Shown: positions 7,476 to 14,380 of the stretch, piece by piece
Position numbering within the stretch: position 1 is the stretch's first letter
How the letters are laid out: each line of letters starts with the position of its first letter
From: JBBQTU01 sp038213005
Lineage (GTDB): Bacteria > Planctomycetota > Phycisphaerae > Tepidisphaerales > Tepidisphaeraceae
DNA length: 17,906 nt
Direction: 5' to 3'
NCBI GenBank assembly: GCA_038213005.1
Contig: JBBQTU010000065.1
Span: 1-17,906 of the forward strand
Program-made: the position numbers and the translations under genes
The notes under the pieces: model-generated
Databases searched by the model: none
The model's input: the letters and a program-made list of their open reading frames with translations, nothing else
Told to the model about the DNA's origin: nothing

Positions 7476-8015
7476 GTGAAACAGTGCGTGATATCCCTGA
7501 TGCTCGCGATGATCGCCTGCGTGGCCCTGGCTGCTGCGCCATGGCAGGCTGAGGCGATGCCGACGACTGCCGCCACGCAGCCGGCGACACAGATTTCCGT
7601 CGCCACCCCATCCTCACCGGCCGGCGCGAGCGATGACTTCTCTCCCATGCAGGCAGCATTTGTGCTGGTGGCGCTGATCGTGGTGGCCACGGCGGCGATC
7701 GCCGGGGCGCTGGCGCTGATGGTCCTCGCGGTGGTTGCCCTATTGGGGATTGTGTCGACGTCGACAGTGGTGGGAATCGTCAAGGGATCCACCGGGGCCG
7801 CCCTCAAGGCCTTTGCGTATCAGGCTTTGGCGATGGCCGGACTGCTCACCGGCATGGTCGCGGGCTTGGCGGTTCACTGGGGGCAGCCGCATGCGGCCCC
7901 CAAGTGGGAACTGGTCTGCGCCGGTGGCGCAATCGGGGCGGTGCTGGGCCTGCTCCTGGCGGCCGTACTGGTGCGAGCTATCCGGGCGATGTGGCGTGCG
8001 GCTGCAAAAAAGTAG
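7476..8015 (+). CDS. Small membrane protein of unknown function
   Basis: The product is 179 aa. Start GTG 7476 has GGAGGA at 7465-7470, five bases upstream. It begins with a likely signal peptide or first membrane segment (KQCVISLMLAMIACVALAAA), then a Pro/Thr/Ser/Ala-rich linker (about 28-55). Three strongly hydrophobic segments follow at about 59-92 (possibly two helices), 113-133 and 147-169, with a basic tail (RAIRAMWRAAAKK). I recognise no family. It diverges from sppA with 92 bases between the starts and may share its control region. The ferredoxin-like gene converges on it 39 bases downstream. Confidence 0.7.
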   Translation: MKQCVISLMLAMIACVALAAAPWQAEAMPTTAATQPATQISVATPSSPAGASDDFSPMQAAFVLVALIVVATAAIAGALALMVLAVVALLGIVSTSTVVGIVKGSTGAALKAFAYQALAMAGLLTGMVAGLAVHWGQPHAAPKWELVCAGGAIGAVLGLLLAAVLVRAIRAMWRAAAKK

Positions 8016-8054
8016 CCAGTGCCCGGGCAAAGCGGTCGAGCGTCGGGCGTAGCG

Positions 8055-8867
8055 CTACACGGTTCCGTCAATCTTTACGACGATGATCTTGAGCGGAATA
8101 TCCTCGCGCCCGGCCTGGGCCAGCGCCATTTGAGCGACGCGAGCCAGGCCGCCACAGCAGGGCACCTCCATGCGCGCCACGGTGACGGAACGGACTGAGT
8201 TGCTGGCGAAGATGGCTGCGAGCTTCCGGACGTAAGGTTCGCAGTCGTCGAGCTTCGGGCAGGCGATGGCGAGTGTCTTGCCAGCGAGCATCCCCTGGTG
8301 GAAGGCCGCATAAGCAAACGGCACACAGTCCGCCGCCAGAAGCACATCGGCATCCTGCCAGATGGGTCCGCTGGTCGGCAGCAGCGTCAACTGCACCGGC
8401 CACTGCCGAAGCTGCGACGTCCCCGCTTCGCAGCCTGCTGAGGTCGCTGCCGGCACTGAGCGCTCCATCATCCGCACCCGCGAGCCGGGACACCCTCCGG
8501 AGTGTCCCGGGTGCGGAGCGGATAGCGGAGATACTTCAGCACGGTGCCCGGTATGAGCCACCGGCGAGGCGTAGCCGATCGGGGCAACCGCTGTGAAGGT
8601 GGGCAGCACTGAGGTCGGTGTGCTGTTCAGATGCAAAGCCACGGCCGACTCATCAAACTCATCAGCGGAACGCTCTTCGACCCGTATGGCATCCTTAGGG
8701 CAATGTCCCAGGCAGGCCCCAAGGCCATCGCAAAGCTTGTCGGCCACCAACCGAGCTTTGCCGCTAATGATCTGGATGGCCCCCTCCGCGCAGTTCGGCA
8801 CGCACAGCCCGCAACCGTCGCACTTGTCCTCGTCGATATGGACGATCTTTCGCGTTTGCCTTGCCAT
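8055..8867 (-). CDS. Ferredoxin-like 4Fe-4S protein with Cys-rich C-terminal domain
   Basis: The product is 270 aa. The N-terminus holds a two-cluster ferredoxin fold. The first motif is complete (Cys16, 19, 22, 26 in CDGCGLCVPNC). In the second, CDGLGACLGHC, the expected second Cys is Leu49, leaving Cys46, 52 and 56. The C-terminal half has further conserved-looking cysteines: GGCPGSR (126), ADCVPFAY (181), ACPKLDDC (203, 209) and VPCCGG (237, 238). This architecture recurs in anaerobes as an uncharacterised 4Fe-4S protein; the exact electron partner is unknown. ATG 8867 has no Shine-Dalgarno. A -10 candidate lies seven bases upstream and a perfect FNR-type box 35 bases upstream, suggesting expression under low oxygen from a leaderless message. 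The middle (about 85-125) is low-complexity. Confidence 0.82.
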   Translation of the reverse strand: MARQTRKIVHIDEDKCDGCGLCVPNCAEGAIQIISGKARLVADKLCDGLGACLGHCPKDAIRVEERSADEFDESAVALHLNSTPTSVLPTFTAVAPIGYASPVAHTGHRAEVSPLSAPHPGHSGGCPGSRVRMMERSVPAATSAGCEAGTSQLRQWPVQLTLLPTSGPIWQDADVLLAADCVPFAYAAFHQGMLAGKTLAIACPKLDDCEPYVRKLAAIFASNSVRSVTVARMEVPCCGGLARVAQMALAQAGREDIPLKIIVVKIDGTV

Positions 8868-8874
8868 GGAGAGC

Positions 8875-8880
8875 AGTATC
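8875..8880 (-). promoter_or_regulatory. Candidate -10 element for the ferredoxin-like gene
   Basis: On the minus strand this reads GATACT, four of six matches to TATAAT. It is separated from the FNR-type box by exactly 22 bases (8881-8902), the spacing of class II FNR promoters (box centred at -41.5). Initiation seven bases downstream would fall at about 8868-8867, the first base of the start codon. Confidence 0.45.
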
Positions 8881-8902
8881 CACCAACAGTACGCCGGAAG
8901 CA

Positions 8903-8916
8903 TTGATCTGGATCAA
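8903..8916. promoter_or_regulatory. FNR/CRP-family box, TTGAT-N4-ATCAA
   Basis: TTGATCTGGATCAA is a perfect inverted repeat and a full match to the FNR/Anr consensus TTGAT-N4-ATCAA. It lies between the ferredoxin-like gene (minus) and the toxin-antitoxin pair (plus). Its spacing fits activation of the ferredoxin-like gene. Relative to the antitoxin promoter candidate it would be centred near -51.5, which is off the usual helical phase for activation. Which regulator binds is not visible here. Confidence 0.65.
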
Positions 8917-8924
8917 GCTATTGC

Positions 8925-8954
8925 TTGAGACGGCAGGGCGTTGTGGTGTACACT
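8925..8954 (+). promoter_or_regulatory. Candidate promoter of the Phd/PIN operon
   Basis: TTGAGA (8925-8930) and TACACT (8949-8954) are separated by 18 bases. The GTGTACAC palindrome at 8946-8953 overlaps the -10 and could be the operator where the antitoxin represses its own operon, as is usual for Phd-type modules. This is inference from position and symmetry. Confidence 0.45.
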
Positions 8955-8980
8955 ATAGCGTCACTTAAGAGGTCTCTATT

Positions 8981-9265
8981 ATGCGCTTCGTTACGGCCAA
9001 GGAATTGCGGGTCCAGTCCAGTGCGATCTGGCGAGACCTGGCAAAAGACGGCCAGGTCGTTGTGACGCTCAACGGCAGACCCGTAGCGGTTGTCACGCCA
9101 ACGGATGAGAGGTCGTTGGGCCAGACGCTCTGCGACATGGCTCGGACCAAGGCGATGCGCGCGATGCGCGAGTTACAGGAAACCTCGGTGCGCGCGGGCA
9201 GGTCCAAGATGAGCCAGGTCGCCATTGACCGCGAAATCGCGGCCGCGCGGCGGGACCGGGCATGA
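8981..9265 (+). CDS. Phd/YefM-family antitoxin
   Basis: The product is 94 aa. The N-terminal half has the family pattern: MRFVTAKELRVQSSAIWRDL, then a basic-acidic turn and VVVTLNGRPVAVVTPTD, the beta-alpha fold that dimerises and binds operator DNA. The C-terminal half is charged and helical (MARTKAMRAMRELQ to DREIAAARRDRA) and would wrap the toxin. AAGAGG lies nine bases before the ATG. The stop overlaps the toxin start by four bases (ATGA, 9262-9265), so the two are translationally coupled. Phd-type antitoxins neutralise the toxin and repress their own promoter. Confidence 0.88.
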   Translation: MRFVTAKELRVQSSAIWRDLAKDGQVVVTLNGRPVAVVTPTDERSLGQTLCDMARTKAMRAMRELQETSVRAGRSKMSQVAIDREIAAARRDRA

Positions 9266-9666
9266 GGGCAGTCGTCGACACCAATGTCCTGGTGGCCGCG
9301 CTGCTCTCGCCTACGGGAACTCCGGCCCGCTTGTTGGAATGGGCTATCAACGGCGATTTTCGGCTTTGCCTGTCGGCCGGGATTCTGGCCGAGTACCGCG
9401 AAGTTCTGCTCCGACCGGTCTTCGCCTTTGATCCAGACCGGGTGGAGTGGCTCCTCCACTGGATTGAGCAGGAAGCCGATCTCGTCACGCCGAGTCTAAC
9501 TGCCTGCGATCTTCCCGATGCCGACGATGCCATCTTCCTGCAGACGGCCGTTGCGGCTCAGGCCGACTATCTGGTAACCGGAAATCTCAAGCATTTCCCG
9601 GCCGCAAAGTGCCTTGGTGTTCCGGCAGTATCGCCCAGGCAATTCCTGCAAGTCCTGACCGCGTAG
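9262..9666 (+). CDS. PIN-domain toxin (COG1569-type)
   Basis: The product is 134 aa, the usual length. It has the PIN acidic set: Asp6 in VVDTNVLVAALLSP, Glu44 in ILAEYREVLL, acidic cluster 86-89 in DADDAIFL, and Asp102 in ADYLVTGNLKHF. The LVTGN-K-HF ending and the PRQFL segment mark the putative toxin family of COG1569. PIN toxins are Mg-dependent ribonucleases that cut tRNA or other RNA; the target here is unknown. It overlaps the antitoxin gene by four bases and ends about 95 bases before a strong hairpin shared with the convergent gene. Confidence 0.9.
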   Translation: MRAVVDTNVLVAALLSPTGTPARLLEWAINGDFRLCLSAGILAEYREVLLRPVFAFDPDRVEWLLHWIEQEADLVTPSLTACDLPDADDAIFLQTAVAAQADYLVTGNLKHFPAAKCLGVPAVSPRQFLQVLTA

Positions 9667-9760
9667 CACCCGCTGGCGTCGAACAGCCTGCCACCACGCA
9701 GGCGAGCAGGAAGAGAGCCGACAGCGGGAAGTAAAAAGGATCTATGATTGGCCAGCGAAA

Positions 9761-9797
9761 GCCAAAGGGCCCGCTGGATCACAGCAGGCCCTTTGGC
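9761..9797. terminator. Bidirectional hairpin between convergent genes
   Basis: GCCAAAGGGCC (9761-9771) pairs perfectly with GGCCCTTTGGC (9787-9797), and an inner CTG/CAG match tightens the loop. It lies between the PIN toxin (plus) and the TIM-barrel gene (minus). No U-tract follows on either strand, so it may terminate with a helper factor or protect transcript ends. The rest of 9667-9818 shows nothing else. Confidence 0.65.
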
Positions 9798-9818
9798 GAT
9801 TCCGACTGATGGCGACCT

Positions 9819-10850
9819 TTACTGGTCAAACTGGCCGTCGAAGGCGATTTTCGATGGGGCGAAGTCGACCTTCTTGACGAAGGCACATGCTTCCTTGGCG
9901 CCGTGCTCGCGGTCCATGCGGCTGTCTTCCCATTCCACGGAGAGCGGGCCGCTGTAACCGATGTCGTTCAGGGCGACGATGATTTCTTCGAAGTTCACAT
10001 CGCCGTGGCCGAGGCTGCGGAAGTCCCAGTAGCGGCGCGGGTCGGCGAACGTCGTGTGGCCGCCGAAGACGCCTACGGTGCCGTCACCGTGGCCCCACCA
10101 GGCGTCCTTCATGTGGACGTGGAAGATGCGCTGGGCGAAGGTGCGGACGAACTTGACGTAATCTACGCCCTGGTAGCCCAGATGCGAGGGGTCGAAGTTG
10201 AAGCCGAATCGCTTGTGATTCTTCACGGCGTCCAGGGCCCGCTGAGCCGAGGCGATGTCGAAGGCGATCTCGGTCGGATGCACTTCCAGGGCGAAGTTGA
10301 CGTTCTGCTTGTCAAACTCGGCGAGGATGGGGGCGAATCGGTTTGCGAAATCGTCAAACCCCTTCTGCCAGTAGGCCTGATCCGTGGGAGGGAAGGCGTA
10401 GATCGAATGCCATACGCTGGAGCCGGTGAAGCCGTTGACCACGCCTGCGGTCTTCTGCTGGCTGTTGTCCGGCGAAGCATCCATGAACTTGCGGCACGCC
10501 TTGGCGGTGTCGATCATCTTTTTCGCCGCACGCTTGCGCACGCCCTCGGGATCGCCATCGCCCCAAACGTCCGGCGGAAGGATCGACTTGTGGCGGGCGT
10601 CGATGTTGTCACAGATGGCCTGACCGACCAGATGGCTGGAGATGGCGAAACACCGCAGCCCGTGGGCGGTCAGGACCTCCCATCGCTGCTTGCAGTAATC
10701 CTTGCTCTGCAGCGCCTGATCGACATCGAAGTGGTCGCCCCAGCAGGCCAGTTCCAGGCCGTCGTAGCCGAACATGCGGGCCTTGGCGCAGAGTTTCTCA
10801 AACGGCATATCGGCCCACTGGCCGGTAAAGAGCGTGACGTTGCGAGCCAT
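9819..10850 (-). CDS. Sugar isomerase/epimerase-like TIM barrel (xylose isomerase-like, AP endonuclease family 2)
   Basis: The product is 343 aa. AAGGAG precedes the ATG at 10850. The metal-site pattern of this fold is complete: Glu189 in ALEVHP, Asp220 in FNFDPSHLG, His246 in FHVHMKDA, and Glu306 in LSVEWED. The N-terminal MARNVTLFTGQWADMPFEKLC and the GYDGLELA strand (28-35) are also typical. Relatives include IolE-type inosose dehydratases and ketose epimerases; the substrate cannot be read from sequence. No signal peptide, so it is cytoplasmic. It lies 179 bases downstream of the 718-aa glycosidase-like gene on the same strand and has its own candidate promoter. Together they suggest a carbohydrate utilisation group. 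Confidence 0.87.
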   Translation of the reverse strand: MARNVTLFTGQWADMPFEKLCAKARMFGYDGLELACWGDHFDVDQALQSKDYCKQRWEVLTAHGLRCFAISSHLVGQAICDNIDARHKSILPPDVWGDGDPEGVRKRAAKKMIDTAKACRKFMDASPDNSQQKTAGVVNGFTGSSVWHSIYAFPPTDQAYWQKGFDDFANRFAPILAEFDKQNVNFALEVHPTEIAFDIASAQRALDAVKNHKRFGFNFDPSHLGYQGVDYVKFVRTFAQRIFHVHMKDAWWGHGDGTVGVFGGHTTFADPRRYWDFRSLGHGDVNFEEIIVALNDIGYSGPLSVEWEDSRMDREHGAKEACAFVKKVDFAPSKIAFDGQFDQ

Positions 10851-10910
10851 GTGTTCTCCTTCTCCCTAAAGGTATCGGGCGAGGTTTTCGACCCTCGACC
10901 CTTCGCTCAG

Positions 10911-10939
10911 ATCAAACCGCCGGCCGATAGAATTGTCAA
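10911..10939 (-). promoter_or_regulatory. Candidate sigma70-type promoter of the TIM-barrel gene
   Basis: On the minus strand a perfect TTGACA (10939-10934) and TTTGAT (10916-10911) are separated by 17 bases. The start codon at 10850 would lie about 54 bases downstream of initiation. The leader contains a small CGAGG/CCTCG hairpin and then the AAGGAG site. The remainder of the 10851-11029 gap shows nothing else. Confidence 0.5.
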
Positions 10940-11029
10940 TTCGCCGTCGATTGGATTGCGTGTGCCCCCAAGACAGGTCAGTTCTGGCGACTGCTCTGTC
11001 TTGCGTGCCACTTGCATCAGCCCATCCAA

Positions 11030-13186
11030 CTAGATGACGGCCGCCCCGTCCTCCACTGGCACGACCGCTGGGATCTCTCGATCTTGCGCTCCTGATTGGC
11101 CATCATCGTTCCTGTCCTGGCGGTCGCCCAGGAGATAGACGTTGCCGGCGCTGACGGCGAACTTGCCTTTGACTGCCTGCTGCTCTTTGCTCTGCAGGTT
11201 GGTCACCGGTCCGCTGAAAGGCACCTCGGCCGACTGGAAAGCCCAGACCACCGCCGGTTGATCGTCCTTGTCCAGCCACAGCGCGTACTTGCCACCCTCG
11301 GTGACGCGCAGACGGTGCATCAGCGGCAGCGCGGCGTTGTAGCAGTGGTTCACCTTCGCGTAGTCTTGAGCCAACTCGCCGGCCGGCAGCGGTGAACCCG
11401 CGTGGCTCGGATCCTTCGGTGTCTTCCAGGGCCGGGCGCTCATGTTCGGAATGGCACGATAGCCTGCCAGCCAGAAATACTTGTCGGGACTCAGCTTGTC
11501 GGCCGTGAAGACCTCTCCGCTGGTGAAGAACGCCGGACTGCAATCCAGCAGGGCAAAGGCGTCATCGTTCCGAACGGTGTCGGCCCACAGGCGCCTGCGG
11601 AACTTGTCAGTCGCGAAGCCGTACATCGCCACCTGGCTGACGCCGAAGATGGTGACCACCTCGCATCGCTGCTTGAAGCCATGCTGCTGCAGGCGTGACT
11701 GCATCGCCCAGATCTCATCGGCCTGCGGAGCCTTGTCCGGGCCCTGCCAATCGACACAGGTGACCCCGAGGTTCTGGTAGCTGTCCCAGAAGATCGAGTC
11801 CAGCCCCGTCTCGTCCTTCACCTTCCTGACCGACTGCTCCAGGTAGGCGCCGAAGTCGCTGCGCATGCGCCCGCACCAGAGGATTTGATACGCGCCATCC
11901 CAGGGATCGCCATTGGCCTCGCGCAATACCCAGTCGGGATGATCGCGCCAGATTGGAGAGAACTTTGAGAACTGCATGCCAAACCACTGGTATATGCTCA
12001 GGCCTGCGGCGTGCGCTGCCTCGAACACCGACTTCATGCCCGCGGCGCCGCCGAATCTGTCGGCATAGCGGAACTCGTAGGGGCAGCAGATATTTCCCTC
12101 GTGCTCATGGGCGGGATCGGACGTGACCGACTCCCATACGCCATGGGTAAACACTTCGCGGAAACCCAAGGCTTTCCAGGCGGGGAATACGGCTTTCATG
12201 GGCTCGGTCCAAGCTGGCCCAAGATCCTTGAGGTCCTGGTCCCACAGGTGCGCGGCCACCGTGGGCAGCGGCACTTCCAGTTGAAAACCGTACTGAGCAT
12301 GGATGCGGCGGCGGACTTCACTGAAACAGTCCAGCCAGAGATTTCGCCATTCGTGCCGCGCAAACGGCTTGGCACGGCGGTGAACCAGCAGCTTGCGCTC
12401 GGGCGTGCGGGCGGTCTCGGTCAGGGGGAAGAACGGCCGGTCGCTGTAATGGATCACATTTTCGTCGGCGAACTTCTCCAGGCGCGCGCGAGTGAGCGAC
12501 GGGCGCTCGGCAAACAGGCACAGCGCCACGTTCCCCTTCACCTGAAAATCGCAGATCGACGCCCCGGCCGCCCGCGGCAGCATGTCCATCGGGAAGCATC
12601 CGCCCCAGCCTCCGGCTTCCTCGGTGAAGAACCGCTCAATGGTGCTGAAGGCGCTGTCCGCCTTTACCGTCTGCTCCAGATCGATCACCGAGACATCCTG
12701 CTGGATCAGCGTGGCCCCGCCCGCCTCGCCCCCGATCTCCCATGTCGTGTCTTCCATAACCCAGTGGATGGGATGCCCGGGACACTGGATCTCTAACTGC
12801 ATCGCCAGCCCCGTCCACTCATTGCCGCAGATCGTTTCATTGATGGCGCGAAAATGCCAGCGGAAAGTCGCAATTGGCGCCTCAAGCCGGCGCGTCTTGA
12901 ACCGGGCATCGCCCATGGCGTCGGCCGCCTGAATACGCGGAAGCCACGCTCCCTGCGAAGAAAACGCAATGGTGGCCTCACTGCCCGACGCCGTCACTTC
13001 CACCAGTCGGAACTGATCGAAGCGAAACCCATCTTCTGATTCTGTATACACCGCCCAGGGCAACTGAGGGCTACGCAGCAGTGTGCTGCGGTAGCGGACC
13101 TCTCCTATGCCCAGGAATCGTTCGCGCTCGCAGGATAGTCTCAGGGAAATGCCATTGTCGAACTTGATCGTCTGCTGCTTAGCCAT
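11030..13186 (-). CDS. Putative glycoside hydrolase with TIM-barrel core (clan GH-D / alpha-galactosidase-like)
   Basis: The product is 718 aa. GGAG lies eight bases before ATG 13186. The first 290 residues look like a beta-rich N-terminal domain with many Trp and Phe (WLPRIQ, WHFRAINET, EDTTWEIGGE). A barrel-like core follows at about 310-560, with WDQDLKDLGPAW (315-326), FTHGVWES (346-353), a WFGMQFSKFSP segment (401-411), DHPDWVLRE (415-423), and DSIFWDSYQN (463-472). The last resembles the strand-4 segment bearing the nucleophile Asp in GH-D enzymes, making Asp468 the best candidate. A beta domain ends the protein. The family number is uncertain: GH36-, GH27- or GH31-like assignments are possible. 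No signal peptide is visible. The adjacent sugar-isomerase-like gene supports a role in saccharide breakdown. Confidence 0.7.
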   Translation of the reverse strand: MAKQQTIKFDNGISLRLSCERERFLGIGEVRYRSTLLRSPQLPWAVYTESEDGFRFDQFRLVEVTASGSEATIAFSSQGAWLPRIQAADAMGDARFKTRRLEAPIATFRWHFRAINETICGNEWTGLAMQLEIQCPGHPIHWVMEDTTWEIGGEAGGATLIQQDVSVIDLEQTVKADSAFSTIERFFTEEAGGWGGCFPMDMLPRAAGASICDFQVKGNVALCLFAERPSLTRARLEKFADENVIHYSDRPFFPLTETARTPERKLLVHRRAKPFARHEWRNLWLDCFSEVRRRIHAQYGFQLEVPLPTVAAHLWDQDLKDLGPAWTEPMKAVFPAWKALGFREVFTHGVWESVTSDPAHEHEGNICCPYEFRYADRFGGAAGMKSVFEAAHAAGLSIYQWFGMQFSKFSPIWRDHPDWVLREANGDPWDGAYQILWCGRMRSDFGAYLEQSVRKVKDETGLDSIFWDSYQNLGVTCVDWQGPDKAPQADEIWAMQSRLQQHGFKQRCEVVTIFGVSQVAMYGFATDKFRRRLWADTVRNDDAFALLDCSPAFFTSGEVFTADKLSPDKYFWLAGYRAIPNMSARPWKTPKDPSHAGSPLPAGELAQDYAKVNHCYNAALPLMHRLRVTEGGKYALWLDKDDQPAVVWAFQSAEVPFSGPVTNLQSKEQQAVKGKFAVSAGNVYLLGDRQDRNDDGQSGAQDREIPAVVPVEDGAAVI

Positions 13187-13283
13187 GTCTTACTCCAAAA
13201 ACTGAACGATAGGAACCATTGCCAGCCCAACGGCGACATGCCTGTTGGCAGCATACCGGGCCGCTGCCCCACGCTGGCCCTGA

Positions 13284-14288
13284 TCATTTCAACTTCAGCG
13301 TCACGCCTTCCTGTTCCCACTGCTCGGCCAGACGCTTCAGGTCTGCCATGACGAGGTTCATCTGCTTCGCCGAATCCACCAGCGACTCATACAACTTCGG
13401 ATCGTTCACGAGCAGCCCGGCCGTTCCCTGCCCCTTGTCGATTTTCTGGCTGATCGCCTGGAAGGTATCCAGGATGCCCGCCACCTGCGTGAGGCGCTCG
13501 CCAAGCTGCTTGGAGATCGCGTGGATATCCTGTTCTGACGACGCGAAGGTGGTCTTGGCCTGGCGGACCGCGCCCAGCGTCTCGGCCGATACGTTGTCCA
13601 GGGTGCCGACGAATTTCTCCATTCCGGCCGTGACGCGTTTTGCCGATTCGGTCACTTCCCTGGCGTTGGCGATCGCCTGTTGCAGGTCCTTCTTCATGGC
13701 CGGATCGCCTATGAGCTTCTGCGTGGTCTCCATGACTTCGCCGGCTTTGGCGAGCTGCTTGGTCGCCTGCGCCAGGGTCTCATCCAGGCGAGCGACGACG
13801 CTGGACTCGCGGAACTGCCGGCTGGTCAGGCGTAGATCCTCCGCCAGCGCGGTGAACTCTTTGGGTAGCAGGCTGCCTTCGCCCACATCAGCGGTCAACT
13901 CCGCATTGTCGGCGATGATGCCCTGGGGTGTCCCGGTGGTCTCAAGAAACAGTGCGTTGCTGCCGCTGATGAGGCTCTGTGAGCGGATGACGCCGTGGAC
14001 ATTCGCCGGCACGCGCGCCGTGGCCGTCAGCCGAGCGTGCATGATAACCTTGGTCAGATCGCTCGAAACGGTGACGTCCACCACCTGCCCCACGTTGACG
14101 CCCAGGAACAGCACTGCCGATCCGGGCGAGATGCCATCGGCCCTGGTTGAGACCAACGTCACCGACTTCTGCGCGCCGGCAAACGGCTGGGCCATCACGC
14201 CGCCGAATTTCAGGATCATCCAGCCGAGCATGCCCATGCCAATCAGCACGCTGGCGCCTACGATGAGATTTTTTACTTTGGTGGTCAT
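13284..14288 (-). CDS. MCE-family protein (MlaD-type lipid-transport substrate-binding subunit)
   Basis: The product is 334 aa. One N-terminal membrane anchor (about 8-28: LIVGASVLIGMGMLGWMILKF) is followed by an MCE/MlaD domain (about 38-115, with VTLVSTRADGISPGSAVLFLG and VGQVVDVTV). A long helical region (about 145-320) contains the TAGLLVNDPKLYESL segment common in MCE proteins. MCE proteins form hexameric rings that carry lipids between membranes, normally with a permease (MlaE) and an ATPase (MlaF). Neither is present next to this gene in the window. ATG 14288 fits the family best; ATG 14306 is an alternative; neither has a Shine-Dalgarno. It diverges from the DUF1570 gene with 92 bases between the starts. 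Confidence 0.87.
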   Translation of the reverse strand: MTTKVKNLIVGASVLIGMGMLGWMILKFGGVMAQPFAGAQKSVTLVSTRADGISPGSAVLFLGVNVGQVVDVTVSSDLTKVIMHARLTATARVPANVHGVIRSQSLISGSNALFLETTGTPQGIIADNAELTADVGEGSLLPKEFTALAEDLRLTSRQFRESSVVARLDETLAQATKQLAKAGEVMETTQKLIGDPAMKKDLQQAIANAREVTESAKRVTAGMEKFVGTLDNVSAETLGAVRQAKTTFASSEQDIHAISKQLGERLTQVAGILDTFQAISQKIDKGQGTAGLLVNDPKLYESLVDSAKQMNLVMADLKRLAEQWEQEGVTLKLK

Positions 14289-14380
14289 GAAATACTGCAG
14301 CGACATAAGCGCTGCGCAATGTTTGTAAGGCCGCTGCGGGGTGCTTGCAAGCGCAGGCGTCTCAAGGCGACAATGCTCCC

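Noticed and set aside
7384..7659. N-terminal extension of sppA to 7659
   Set aside because: The added 92 residues are Arg/Ser/Pro-rich low complexity and overlap the divergent gene; a proper signal peptide begins at 7383.
8472..8516. Intragenic hairpin as a REP insertion in the ferredoxin-like gene
   Set aside because: The GGCPGSR segment just after it is part of the protein family as I recall it, and the frame is intact, so an insertion is not needed to explain it. Kept only as a side note to the ferredoxin finding.
9903..11033. 376-codon plus-strand frame
   Set aside because: It is the complement of the TIM-barrel gene, whose metal-binding residues are intact; the plus-strand translation has no family features.
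13219..14328. 369-codon plus-strand frame
   Set aside because: It is antisense to the MCE gene and is Ser/Ala/Arg-rich with no motif. The minus-strand frame has a membrane anchor and an MCE domain.
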